DNA of 31,144 bases from an uncultured Collinsella sp. (GTDB taxonomy: Bacteria; Actinomycetota; Coriobacteriia; Coriobacteriales; Coriobacteriaceae): contig UQLF01000019.1 of the NCBI GenBank assembly GCA_900541875.1, positions 1-31,144 of the forward strand, written 5' to 3'. Positions 16,092-24,360 of the stretch are shown in pieces (within the stretch, counting starts at the first letter, position 1; each line of letters opens with the position of its first letter). The position numbers and the translations under genes are program-made. A model generated the notes under the pieces. The model did no database searches. It had not been told where the DNA came from and saw only the letters and a list, made by a program, of their open reading frames with translations.

Positions 16092-17396
16092 CTACTGGTT
16101 GTCAGCAGCCGAGAAATCCATGTCGAGCGAGGAAACGGCCCAGCCGATATGGTTGTCGGAGCGCACGAATTTGACGGTGTACTCCTGCTCGCCGCCCTTG
16201 GACAGCGACGCCTTAACCTTGGCGGTCGTCTCGGTCATGGACTGATCCATGCCCTCAACGGACACAGTGGCACCCTGCGGAATCGAAGAGATGATCATCG
16301 ACTTAGCGTCCTCGGACAGGCTCGAGGCCAGGCAAGACTCGGCCTTTGCGGTGTCACCGTCGCCGGCAGCCTGGAACAGATCGGTAACCACAGATTCCTG
16401 AGACGGGAAGCCAAAGCCGCGCGTGTAGGCAAAGCCCAGACCGCCCGCAGCAATCAAAATGAGCAGAAGCAGCACGATGAAGACTTTGAGACCCGTGTGG
16501 CGATGGCGACGACGGACCTTGGCCTGCTTACGATCCTGACGGTCCTGCTGGACCATCTCGGACTCGGACAGCGTAAAGAAGCCGGTATCCGAGGGATCGG
16601 GCATAAACTGACCGGTCGCGCCCGTAGGATCGAGCGGATCGACGGCAGGAGCGTCCATCGCGGGCGCCGGAGCCGTGGCCATAGCCGTCTGGGCAGACAG
16701 CGCGGCAAGCGAATCGTGCACGCGGGCAAGCTCGTCGGCCTGCTCGGAGGTGAGCTGGTAGATGCCATCGGCAGTAGCGGCGTTAAAGGCGTCGAGTGCG
16801 TCGGAGGGACGGCCGGCGGCAGAAAGCGCCTGACCCATGCCGGCGTTGAGCGCGCGCGTGTCGTCGCGGGGACCGGCAAAGTCGATAGCCGTGCGGTAGG
16901 TCTCCACGGCATCCGCCGGACGGCCGAGCTTAATGAAGCAACGACCGAGCTCGCCGAGTGCGGCGGCAGGGGCCGGATTGGCTCCGTCGATGGCGGCCTG
17001 ACGGAAGGCAGTACCCGCGTTGGCATAGTCGCCCGACTGGAACAGCGCGTTACCCAAGCCCAGATAGGCCTTGAACGGCGTGGCATAGGAAGCATCCTGC
17101 GTAGCAGCAGAGAACGCCTGGGCGGCCGTCGTGTAGTCGCCCACGGCGGCGAGCGCCTTGCCGCGGTTGGTGAGCAGTGCGCCGCGCTTGCCGTAGGTGC
17201 CGTCGTTGAGGGCGGCGGCATAGGCCTCGGCGGCCTCGGCATACATGCCCAGGTGCATCAAGGCGTTACCACGAAGGTGATCGGCCTCGCCCATAATCTC
17301 ATCGGGAGTTTTTGCCGCCCCAAGCATCTGGGCTGCAGCGGAAAAATCACCCGCGCGGTAAGCGGCGCGGCCCTGTTGGATCAGCTGGCTATTCAA
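16092..17396 (-). CDS. TPR-repeat membrane protein with NTF2-like tail, function unknown
   Basis: 434 residues. The N-terminal ~215 residues form about five tetratricopeptide repeats (AYRAGDFSAAAQML, HLGMYAEAAEAYAAAL, AVGDYTTAAQAFSAA, QSGDYANAGTAFRQA, KLGRPADAVETYRTA), a scaffold for protein contacts in the cytoplasm. A Pro/Asp linker and a basic patch (RRRHRH) precede one membrane segment (about 304-324). The outside domain of about 105 residues looks like an NTF2/DUF4878-type cone (inference). The start is TTG at 17396 with AGGGGA about 5 nt upstream. It follows the cyclophilin gene by 11 bp and is probably co-transcribed with it. Confidence 0.8.
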   Translation of the reverse strand: MNSQLIQQGRAAYRAGDFSAAAQMLGAAKTPDEIMGEADHLRGNALMHLGMYAEAAEAYAAALNDGTYGKRGALLTNRGKALAAVGDYTTAAQAFSAATQDASYATPFKAYLGLGNALFQSGDYANAGTAFRQAAIDGANPAPAAALGELGRCFIKLGRPADAVETYRTAIDFAGPRDDTRALNAGMGQALSAAGRPSDALDAFNAATADGIYQLTSEQADELARVHDSLAALSAQTAMATAPAPAMDAPAVDPLDPTGATGQFMPDPSDTGFFTLSESEMVQQDRQDRKQAKVRRRHRHTGLKVFIVLLLLILIAAGGLGFAYTRGFGFPSQESVVTDLFQAAGDGDTAKAESCLASSLSEDAKSMIISSIPQGATVSVEGMDQSMTETTAKVKASLSKGGEQEYTVKFVRSDNHIGWAVSSLDMDFSAADNQ

Positions 17397-17407
17397 GGAA
17401 GTCCCCT

Positions 17408-17950
17408 TTACTCGTGAACGATCTCGACATGGACGATCTCGTCGCCGGCACGCAGCTGCGAAATCACATCGAGACCCTCGACCGTGGTACCAAAGACGGT
17501 GTAACCGGAATCGAGGTTATGCTGGGCGCCCAGGCAGAAGTAGAACTGCGAACCCGCGGAATCGGGGTCCATGGAGCGTGCCATGGCAAGGGCGCCATCG
17601 ACATGGCTGTTACGCGGATTGGTGGCAAACTCGCCCTTGATGCAGTAGCCGGGGCCACCGGTACCGGGCATGCCGTCGGGGCCCTCAAGACCGGCAGCGA
17701 CGTCGGCGCCGGACATATCGCGGGTATTGGGGTCGCCGCCCTGGATGACAAAACCGGGCACATAGCGATGGAACTTAAGGCCATCATAGAAGCCCATCGT
17801 AGAAAGCTCGCAGAAGTTCGCGACATGAATGGGAGCGCCCTCGCCGTCAAACTTGACCTTGATGGTACCCTTCGACGTCTCGATAACGGCGCACTCGTCG
17901 CCGGCAAGCTGATACTCGGGCGTGTAGAGCTCTTTCTTAAAACCAAACAT
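17408..17950 (-). CDS. Cyclophilin-type peptidyl-prolyl cis-trans isomerase
   Basis: Catalyses proline isomerisation during protein folding. The cyclophilin core is clear: GFYDGLKFHRYVPGFVIQGG contains the catalytic FHR, and GALAMARSMDPDSAGSQFYF and YTVFGTTVEGLDVI follow. There is no signal peptide, so it is cytoplasmic. At 180 residues it is of normal length. It has its own promoter (17990-18019) and probably shares an mRNA with the TPR gene. Confidence 0.94.
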   Translation of the reverse strand: MFGFKKELYTPEYQLAGDECAVIETSKGTIKVKFDGEGAPIHVANFCELSTMGFYDGLKFHRYVPGFVIQGGDPNTRDMSGADVAAGLEGPDGMPGTGGPGYCIKGEFATNPRNSHVDGALAMARSMDPDSAGSQFYFCLGAQHNLDSGYTVFGTTVEGLDVISQLRAGDEIVHVEIVHE

Positions 17951-17989
17951 GTGGTTCCTTCCTCGTGCGTTTAAAGCATATTTGTACGA

Positions 17990-18019
17990 ATTGTAGCAAT
18001 AAGCATGCGCTTACATCAA
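17990..18019 (-). promoter_or_regulatory. Promoter of the cyclophilin-TPR pair
   Basis: On the minus strand TTGATG (18014-18019), an 18-bp spacer and TACAAT (17990-17995) form a reasonable sigma-70-type promoter. It lies 40 bp before the cyclophilin ATG. Confidence 0.6.
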
Positions 18020-18057
18020 TTGCGCACGTAGGTTATGCCGACTATGGCGAACTAATT

Positions 18058-19200
18058 TTAGGAACGCTGCTGCGGCTTCCAGGAGCCCACGTTGGCGTCA
18101 TACTGGTTCAGCGCGCTGTTGCCGCCCTGCGCGATGGGCGCCAGGATCTCGCTTTGGTGGGAACTCATCGACTCGCCATCGGAAATGGCCAGCGAGATGT
18201 CCCAACTCTGGCAGATCACGTCGACGCGCTCGTACATCCACTCGGCAAGCTGCTTTAAGTGGGCGATGTCATCCGCATAGACCGTATCGTCTTGGTACTT
18301 AAGGTTGTTGAGCTCATCTTGCGTCTTTTTGATCTGGTCGCGCAGGGCGTAGGCACTCTGCGACAGCTCCTGACGGGTGGACAGCGGCGTTCGGAGATAG
18401 CCGTTGTTAAAGGAATCGATGACCTCGCCGATCTGGTCCTCGTCACCGTAGGACACGATGGTCTGATACAGACCGTCGAGCCTGGTATAGAGCTGATCAT
18501 CGGTGAGCACGGTTTCTTCCTGGACCACCTCGGCAGAATCGTCTTGCTTGGTATCGTCCTCAGTCGCCTCGACCTTTTGGCGCGTGGGGAAGGTCGTCTG
18601 CGCAGCCTGGCCAAACTGGTCGTAGAAGCCAGGCATGACACCCATGGGATCGGCCGTCACGAACCAATAGGCACCGCCGCAAACGACGGCAAGGACCGCG
18701 ATGACGATAAGCGGCTTGGGAATATGACGCTTGTGCTTGTGATAGGCGTCCTCGTCGGGATGCACCTTGCGCTTGGGTTTTTGAGCATCGTCATGCAGGG
18801 AAACGGGCGTGGGAATATCGACCTTGGGGATACCGAAATCCTTATCGAAAGCCGGCAGCACGCAGGTCTCATTGGGGTCAGCGGCGTCTGAAAGCACCGC
18901 AGCGGCAGAGGCCGGCGCATGCGGCACCTCGGTATCGATCTGCTCTTGCGTTAGGCGCGGAAAGCCCGCCGTGCGGCCCGCTGCCAGGTCGGATGCGGCC
19001 GCGTCCTCGGAGAGGATACCCGGAGCGGGGCGTCCGCATTTGGGGCACGTACGATCATGCGGAGAAAGACGGGCACCGCAGCCCTCACAGAACACGAACT
19101 CGGTGTGCTCGGGGCCATCGCCCGGACCCACATAGGCGTTGCAGTAGGGGCAGAACGAGGCGCCGTCCTCGATAGTCTTAAGGCAATGCGGGCAGATCAC
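18058..19200 (-). CDS. Double zinc-ribbon membrane protein, function unknown
   Basis: 380 residues from a GTG at 19200, with AGAGG about 6 nt upstream. The frame is open to a TTG at 19230 that has no ribosome binding site. Two zinc ribbons are visible: CPHC...CPYC (C3, C6, C17, C20) and CEGC...CPKC (C38, C41, C52, C55). A long disordered acidic linker, a Lys/His-rich patch and one membrane segment (about 163-181) follow. The outside part is helical and probably coiled coil. Such proteins are common in Gram-positive bacteria as membrane sensors or scaffolds, but no specific role can be assigned. Confidence 0.8.
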   Translation of the reverse strand: MICPHCLKTIEDGASFCPYCNAYVGPGDGPEHTEFVFCEGCGARLSPHDRTCPKCGRPAPGILSEDAAASDLAAGRTAGFPRLTQEQIDTEVPHAPASAAAVLSDAADPNETCVLPAFDKDFGIPKVDIPTPVSLHDDAQKPKRKVHPDEDAYHKHKRHIPKPLIVIAVLAVVCGGAYWFVTADPMGVMPGFYDQFGQAAQTTFPTRQKVEATEDDTKQDDSAEVVQEETVLTDDQLYTRLDGLYQTIVSYGDEDQIGEVIDSFNNGYLRTPLSTRQELSQSAYALRDQIKKTQDELNNLKYQDDTVYADDIAHLKQLAEWMYERVDVICQSWDISLAISDGESMSSHQSEILAPIAQGGNSALNQYDANVGSWKPQQRS

Positions 19201-19303
19201 GGCATCCTCTTTTCGAAGCAATTCAAACAATCGAGGTTAGAGCATAACATCGCCACGGCCCCACAGGAGCAAGGCACCAATTCAACATCGCCAGAGCGCG
19301 TAG

Positions 19304-22039
19304 TTACTTCTTCTTTTTGCTTGGCGTCGAGACTTTGATGCCTTGGGCGGACTTGGTCACGCGAGAGCGCCTGGCTCCGGTATTCTTCTTTTTCTTGGGC
19401 TGGGCCTGGGCCACGCCCTCGAGTGCGCGGGCCTCGGCCTCGCGAGCGGTGCGATCTTCGCGGCGCTGCGCCATGTCGGCGGCGACGCGCTTGGCAAAAC
19501 GCTCGGCCGTCGAACCCGTCGAGCTCACCTTGCCGCCACCGCGACCCAGGTGGACGCGCACACCACGGCCAAAACCAGTTGCGGTATGACGACGACGCGG
19601 CTTGAGCGAATCCATCATCGTGGCGAGCTTAAAGAACACCGAGCAGGTAAAGACCACGATAACAGCCAAGATAACCATCTGGCCCATCGACAGGTTGGCA
19701 ATGGACAGCAGCTCCGGGAATCCGATAACGCCCACCAGGATGCCGGCGACTACAAACACAAAGAGCACCACACGTAAGGGCGTGAGCGGCTGCGAAATGC
19801 GCCAGATCAGGCTGACGCTCGCCGCGCACGACGTAAGCAGGCACATCGTAGACAGCGTGAGCTGGCTAAAGCCAAACACGCGCGCCACAAAGATATCGAG
19901 CGCCGCAGCCAAAATGACCGCAATCGACGGCGGCAGTGCCCGCTTGAGTACGTTCGTCAAAAACGCACCCTTCACGCGAGCATTGTTGGGCTCCAGTCCC
20001 AACACAAAGCCCGGCGCGCCGATGCAGAAGAAGTTAATGAGCGTCATCTGGATGGGCTCGAAGGGGTACGGCGGCAGCGCGATGCACAGCGCCGCCAGGC
20101 CCATCGAGAACAGTGTCTTGGTCAGGAACAGCGAGGCCGAACGCTGCAGGTTGTTGATGGAGCGACGCCCCTCGGCCACCACGGCGGGCATCGAGGCAAA
20201 GTCGTTGTCGACAAGTACGATCTCGGCCACGTTACGCGCGGCATCGGAGCCAGCCGCCATGGCCACGGAGCAGTCGGCCTCCTTAAGTGCCAGCACGTCG
20301 TTGACGCCGTCGCCCGTCATGGCCACGGTGTGCTCGCGGCGCTTGAGCGCCTGCACGAGCTCGCGCTTCTGCTGCGGGGTCACACGACCAAAGACATGGT
20401 AGCGGTCCACTGCGGCATCGAGCTTGGCCGGCGTATCGAGCGTCGTGGCGTCCACATAGGCGTCCGCCCCCGGCACGCCCACCACGCGCGCGATCGACGA
20501 CACCGTACGCGGGTCGTCGCCACTGATCACGTTGAGGGTCACGCCCTGCTCGTTAAAGTAGCCGATGGTCTCGGCCGCCGAAGTACGGATCTCGTCGCGG
20601 ATGGTCACAAAGCCCACGGGCTCGGCCTCGCCCACCATATCCCCATCGGGCGTAAAGCCGTCCACGCGCGCCACCACGAGCACGCGGCAGGTATCGGCAA
20701 GCTCGGCGACACGGTTCTCGACCTGCGAAAACACACGCTCGGAAAGCACAAACTGCGCGGCGCCCATTACATAGGAGCCCTGCGCAAACGACGCGCCGCT
20801 CCACTTTTTGGAGGACGAGAACGGAATGACCGACAGCGGCTCAGACACCTCGACCGGGCGATCGGCGTAATAGTTGAGCAGCGCCTGGCAGGTCTCGTTG
20901 GCATCGGCCGAAGTCGCACGCGCCACGTTAGCCAGCGCAAAATCGAGCACCGTGGTATCGACGAGAACAGCTGCCTCATCCGAGTCCACGCCAAAGCCAA
21001 CACCCTCAACAGGCAGCGGGTAGGTGCCCTCGACCTCCATGCGGCCCGACGTGATGGTGCCCGTCTTGTCCAGGCACAGCACGTCGACGCGAGCGAGCGT
21101 CTCGATGCAGTAAAGCTGCTGTGCCAGCACCTTGCGGCGGGCCAGGCGCACCGTGGCGATGGCGAGCACCGACGAGGTCAGCAGTACCAGGCCTTGCGGG
21201 ATCATGCCCAGCAGGGCGCCCACCGTGGACAGCAGCGCCGAAGAAGGCACACGACCGGCCAGCAGCTCGGAGAAGCACCACGAAAGCGCGCTATCGCCCG
21301 GGGTACCCGCGGCATCCCACAGCTCGCTCACACTCGAGGCAAACAACGCCAAACCGAGCGGGATCATGATGATGCTCGCAAAGCGCACGATGGCGTTAAG
21401 CGCGTTCATGATCTCGGAATTGACTTTTTTGACGTACTTGGCCTCGTTATTAATTTTGGCCACGTAGTTGTCGGCGCCGACATGGATCACGCGGGCGCGC
21501 AGCAGGCCCGAGTCGATAAAGCTGCCGCTCATGAGCTCGGAACCGGGCTGTTTCTTAATAAGGTCGCTCTCGCCCGTCAGCAGGCTCTCGTTCACGAGCG
21601 CCTCGCCCGAAACCACCACGGCGTCAGCGGGAATCTGGTCGCCGCGCCCCAGGCGGATGATGTCGTCAAGCACGATCTGGTCCAGGTCGAGCTCCACCTC
21701 GGCGCCGTCGCGCACCGCGATGGCCTTCTTGGAGGTCAGCAGCGTGAGCTTATCGACCATCTTCTTGGAACGCATGGACTGGATGACGCCAATGGCGGTA
21801 TTGAGGAACACCACGAACAGGAACGTCAGATTCTTAAACGAACCGGTCAAAATGACCAGGAACGCCAAGATCACGTTGATCAAATTGAACAGCGTGCAGA
21901 GGTTCTCGATGATGAGCTCTTTGACCGATTTGGTCTTGAGCTCCATGTTGCGGTTGATCTTACCGGCGGCGATGCGCTCCTCGACCTCGGCGGTCGAAAG
22001 CCCGCGCTCGATATCCGTTGCTGCCATACCACGTCCCAT
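19304..22039 (-). CDS. Cation-translocating P-type ATPase (CtpE-like)
   Basis: ATP-driven cation pump. Motifs in order: the actuator-domain TGES, the membrane-helix motif MIPQGLVLLTS, the phosphorylation site DKTGTITSG (Asp about residue 324), the nucleotide-domain GASF and the hinge MTGDGVNDVLALKEADCSVAM. The family look is CtpE-like, and CtpE is linked to Ca2+ uptake in mycobacteria. PQGL replaces the usual PEGL, so substrate choice is uncertain. The basic C-terminal extension (about 90 residues, ending in KKKK) is unusual. The frame runs up into the tRNA gene, so the start must be internal: ATG at 22039 or, perhaps better, 22027. A tRNA terminator lies directly upstream and no separate promoter is obvious. 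Confidence 0.92.
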   Translation of the reverse strand: MGRGMAATDIERGLSTAEVEERIAAGKINRNMELKTKSVKELIIENLCTLFNLINVILAFLVILTGSFKNLTFLFVVFLNTAIGVIQSMRSKKMVDKLTLLTSKKAIAVRDGAEVELDLDQIVLDDIIRLGRGDQIPADAVVVSGEALVNESLLTGESDLIKKQPGSELMSGSFIDSGLLRARVIHVGADNYVAKINNEAKYVKKVNSEIMNALNAIVRFASIIMIPLGLALFASSVSELWDAAGTPGDSALSWCFSELLAGRVPSSALLSTVGALLGMIPQGLVLLTSSVLAIATVRLARRKVLAQQLYCIETLARVDVLCLDKTGTITSGRMEVEGTYPLPVEGVGFGVDSDEAAVLVDTTVLDFALANVARATSADANETCQALLNYYADRPVEVSEPLSVIPFSSSKKWSGASFAQGSYVMGAAQFVLSERVFSQVENRVAELADTCRVLVVARVDGFTPDGDMVGEAEPVGFVTIRDEIRTSAAETIGYFNEQGVTLNVISGDDPRTVSSIARVVGVPGADAYVDATTLDTPAKLDAAVDRYHVFGRVTPQQKRELVQALKRREHTVAMTGDGVNDVLALKEADCSVAMAAGSDAARNVAEIVLVDNDFASMPAVVAEGRRSINNLQRSASLFLTKTLFSMGLAALCIALPPYPFEPIQMTLINFFCIGAPGFVLGLEPNNARVKGAFLTNVLKRALPPSIAVILAAALDIFVARVFGFSQLTLSTMCLLTSCAASVSLIWRISQPLTPLRVVLFVFVVAGILVGVIGFPELLSIANLSMGQMVILAVIVVFTCSVFFKLATMMDSLKPRRRHTATGFGRGVRVHLGRGGGKVSSTGSTAERFAKRVAADMAQRREDRTAREAEARALEGVAQAQPKKKKNTGARRSRVTKSAQGIKVSTPSKKKK

Positions 22040-22056
22040 CACGTCGCGTCGGTATA

Positions 22057-22090
22057 AGAAAACCGCCCGGACCATGCGAGGTTCGGACGG
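22057..22090 (-). terminator. Terminator of the tRNA-Arg transcript
   Basis: On the minus strand CCGTCCG pairs with CGGGCGG (one G-U pair), the stem continues partly inward, and TTTTCTT follows. It lies 13 bp after the tRNA 3' end and just before the P-type ATPase start. Confidence 0.7.
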
Positions 22091-22102
22091 TCTTACGTTC
22101 GA

Positions 22103-22179
22103 TGGTGCCCCATGTTGGATTCGAACCAACGGCCTTCTGCTCCGGAGGCAGACGCTCTAATCCCCTGAGCTAATAGGGC
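22103..22179 (-). tRNA. tRNA-Arg (anticodon CCG)
   Basis: A 77-nt cloverleaf read by eye. The acceptor GCCCTAT pairs with ATGGGGC (one G-U). The D stem is GCTC/GAGC. The anticodon stem TCTGC/GCAGA has loop CTCCGGA, giving anticodon CCG for CGG codons. The T arm is GTTGG-TTCGAAT-CCAAC. Discriminator A and an encoded CCA complete the 3' end. Confidence 0.96.
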
Positions 22180-22190
22180 CAACGTTTGGC

Positions 22191-22220
22191 ATTATACCCA
22201 AGTGCACCACGGGCTATCAA
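22191..22220 (-). promoter_or_regulatory. Promoter of tRNA-Arg
   Basis: TTGATA (22215-22220), an 18-bp spacer and a perfect TATAAT (22191-22196) are read on the minus strand, 11 bp before the first tRNA base. It is the best promoter match in the window. Confidence 0.85.
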
Positions 22221-22272
22221 AATAAAAGAAAAAGCTTTGCAATTCCGAGGAAGACGCGGCGCAACGGCCCAC

Positions 22273-22305
22273 TTTAGAAGGCAAAAGCGAGTCAGATAGT
22301 ATAAA
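22273..22305 (+). promoter_or_regulatory. Candidate promoter of the aro operon
   Basis: TTTAGA (22273-22278), an 18-bp spacer and TAGTAT (22297-22302), or the overlapping TATAAA (22300-22305), give a moderate promoter. Either -10 box puts the start of transcription within a few bases of the ATG at 22311. It diverges from the tRNA-Arg promoter. Confidence 0.5.
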
Positions 22306-22310
22306 CTCTC

Positions 22311-22373
22311 ATGCACCATATATACACGGCTCGCGATGCGGGCCGTTTTTGCAAAAGTTATCCATCGAGGTGA
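22311..22373 (+). CDS. Putative leader peptide of the aro operon (20 codons)
   Basis: Small frame from ATG at 22311 to TGA at 22373, encoding MHHIYTARDAGRFCKSYPSR. It has no Shine-Dalgarno but lies about 6 nt after a -10 box, so it would be leaderless. Codons 4-5 are ATA-TAC, a rare Ile codon in this GC-rich genome followed by Tyr. The terminator stem begins at codon 6. It ends 10 bp before the DAHP synthase ATG. It is plausible as an attenuation leader for an aromatic operon, but unproven and possibly a chance frame. Confidence 0.4.
   Translation: MHHIYTARDAGRFCKSYPSR
22326..22350 (+). terminator. Intrinsic terminator in the aro leader (candidate attenuator)
   Basis: The 9-bp stem ACGGCTCGC (22326-22334) with GCGGGCCGT (22338-22346), one G-U pair and loop GAT, is followed directly by a T run to 22350. 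It lies between the promoter and the first structural gene, so it should stop transcription unless prevented. That is the hallmark of attenuation control. Confidence 0.7.
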
Positions 22374-22383
22374 GAGGCACACC

Positions 22384-23406
22384 ATGATTGCAATTTTAAA
22401 GCAGAGCGCCAGCGACGAGGCAGTCAGCCATATCGTCAGCTGGATTGAGAAAAAGGGCCTGAAGACCGATGTCTCGCGCGGCGAGAACGAGACCATCATC
22501 GGCCTGGTGGGCGATACGACCAAGATCGACCCGTTCCTGCTCGAGTCCATGGATGTCGTCGAGCGCGTGCAGCGCGTCTCCGAGCCTTTTAAGCGTGCCA
22601 ACCGCAAGTTCCACCCCGAGGACTCCGTCATCGACTGCGGCCACGGCGTCAAGATCGGCGGCGACCAGTTCCAAGTCATCGCCGGTCCCTGCTCCGTCGA
22701 GGGCGAGAACCTCATTCGCATCGCACGCCGCGTGAAGGCCGCCGGCGCCACGATGCTGCGCGGCGGTGCCTACAAGCCCCGCACCTCCCCCTACGCCTAC
22801 CAGGGCATGGGTCCCGCCGGCCTCGACCTGCTGTGCGAGGCGTCTGCCGAGCTCGACATGCCGATCGTCACCGAGATCATGGACCCACGCGACGTGCAGG
22901 TCTTCTTGGACAAGAAGATTGACGTCATGCAGATCGGCGCCCGCAACGCCCAGAACTTCCCCCTGCTCAAGGAGGTCGGCAAGACCCAGACCCCGATTCT
23001 GCTCAAGCGCGGCATGTCCGGCACGATCGACGAGCTGCTTATGGCAGCCGAGTACATCATGAGCGAGGGCAACGACAACGTCATCCTGTGCGAGCGCGGT
23101 ATCCGCACCTTCGAGACCCGCACCCGCAATACCTTCGACCTCAACGCCGTGCCGGTGCTGCACCACCTGTCGCACCTGCCCGTCGTCGCCGACCCCAGCC
23201 ACGCCACCGGCTACACCCGCTACGTTGAGCCCATGGCGCTCGCCGCGACCGCCTGCGGTGCCAACGGCCTGGAGATCGAGGTCCACGACGAGCCGAGCCG
23301 CGCCTGGTCCGACGGCGCCCAGGCCCTCACCCCCGATCAGTTCGACGACACCATGCGCCGCATCCGAGCCATCCGCAAGGTTGTCTGCCAAGAGACCATG
23401 GAGTAG
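22384..23406 (+). CDS. aroF: DAHP synthase (3-deoxy-7-phosphoheptulonate synthase, type I-beta)
   Basis: First shikimate enzyme: phosphoenolpyruvate plus erythrose 4-phosphate gives DAHP. The N-terminal ~75 residues form a ferredoxin-like regulatory domain (MIAILKQSASDEAVSHIVSW), as in Thermotoga-type enzymes, where Tyr/Phe feedback acts. The barrel follows with VIAGPCSVEGEN, LRGGAYKPRTSPYAYQGMG, IGARNAQNFPLL, LLKRGM and HLPVVADPSHATG. The start at 22384 has GAGG about 7 nt upstream and gives 340 residues; an upstream ATG at 22336 lies inside the terminator hairpin and is rejected. It is the first gene of the aro operon, three bases before tyrA. Confidence 0.95.
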   Translation: MIAILKQSASDEAVSHIVSWIEKKGLKTDVSRGENETIIGLVGDTTKIDPFLLESMDVVERVQRVSEPFKRANRKFHPEDSVIDCGHGVKIGGDQFQVIAGPCSVEGENLIRIARRVKAAGATMLRGGAYKPRTSPYAYQGMGPAGLDLLCEASAELDMPIVTEIMDPRDVQVFLDKKIDVMQIGARNAQNFPLLKEVGKTQTPILLKRGMSGTIDELLMAAEYIMSEGNDNVILCERGIRTFETRTRNTFDLNAVPVLHHLSHLPVVADPSHATGYTRYVEPMALAATACGANGLEIEVHDEPSRAWSDGAQALTPDQFDDTMRRIRAIRKVVCQETME

Positions 23407-23409
23407 CCC

Positions 23410-24324
23410 ATGGGTACGGTGAGAAACGCGCGCGTTAACCAGGGCGGCCCCAAGTGCGCCGGCATCGTCGGCCTGGGCCTCATCGGCGGCAGCTTTGCCC
23501 GCGGCTATGCGCAGGCGGGCGTCCGCGTGCTGGCGTGGGACCCCGATGACGATGTCATGACGGCCGCCAGCATGGGCACTGTCGCCGGAGAGCTCAACGA
23601 CAAGACACTCGGCGAATGCGACATCATCGTCCTGGCTTGCTACCCCGAGGCCTGCATCGAGTGGCTCGAGGCGCACGCACAGGCGCTCGCCGACGCCACC
23701 GACACCGAGGCCATCATGGGCCCCGTGGTGATCGACACGGTGGGCGTCAAGGGCATCGTGTGCGAGCGCGCCTTTGAGCTTGCCCGCGAGAACGGCTTTT
23801 ACTTTGTGGGCGCGCACCCCATGGCGGGCACCCAGTTCTCGGGCTACGCGCACTCCCGCGCCGACCTGTTCCAGGGCGCTCCCCTGGTGCTCGTTCCGCC
23901 CGCGGTAGACGATGCCCTTAAGCTCGAGCTCTTGGGCCAGGTGCGCGAGATGGTGCGCCCCTTGGGCTTTGGCAAGTTCAGCGTGACCAGCGCCGCCGAG
24001 CACGACCGCGTCATCGCCTTCACGAGCCAGCTCGCACACGTGGTGTCCAACGCCTACGTCAAAAGCCCCACTGCCCAGGTCCACCACGGCTTTTCGGCCG
24101 GTAGCTACCGCGATCTCACCCGCGTGGCGCACCTCAACCCGCAAATGTGGTCCGAGCTCATGATCGACGACGCCGACGCACTCGCCTTCGAGATCGACCA
24201 TCTGATCGAGTCGCTTGGCGCCTACAGCCGTGCGCTCAAGGACCGCGACCAGCGCTATCTGGAGAATCTTCTTGCCGAGGGAGACCGCATCAAACGCGCG
24301 CTCGATGACGAGGCCTCCCACTAG
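23410..24324 (+). CDS. tyrA: Prephenate dehydrogenase
   Basis: Oxidises prephenate to 4-hydroxyphenylpyruvate in tyrosine synthesis. The Rossmann motif GIVGLGLIGGSFARG begins at about residue 18, and the acidic residue in VLAWDPDDD suggests NAD preference. GAHPMAGTQFSGY and SQLAHVVSNAY contain the substrate-site residues of the family. At 304 residues it lacks a C-terminal ACT domain, so feedback control may rest on other enzymes. The ATG follows the DAHP synthase stop by 3 bp with GGAG as ribosome binding site, so translation is coupled. Confidence 0.94.
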   Translation: MGTVRNARVNQGGPKCAGIVGLGLIGGSFARGYAQAGVRVLAWDPDDDVMTAASMGTVAGELNDKTLGECDIIVLACYPEACIEWLEAHAQALADATDTEAIMGPVVIDTVGVKGIVCERAFELARENGFYFVGAHPMAGTQFSGYAHSRADLFQGAPLVLVPPAVDDALKLELLGQVREMVRPLGFGKFSVTSAAEHDRVIAFTSQLAHVVSNAYVKSPTAQVHHGFSAGSYRDLTRVAHLNPQMWSELMIDDADALAFEIDHLIESLGAYSRALKDRDQRYLENLLAEGDRIKRALDDEASH

Positions 24325-24360
24325 ACTACCTATCACGCCAGGTCGAAAGGACCGAAGCTT

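Noticed and set aside
20330..22057. Long plus-strand frame opposite the P-type ATPase
   Set aside because: Arg/His/Gln-rich antisense shadow with no ribosome binding site or recognisable motif.
22040..22129. 30-residue N-terminal extension of the P-type ATPase
   Set aside because: It would be encoded by the tRNA-Arg 3' part and its terminator; the pump family starts after this point.
22311..22383. T-box riboswitch in the aro leader
   Set aside because: The leader is far too short and has no specifier-stem or conserved T-box sequence. A leader peptide or simple terminator fits better.
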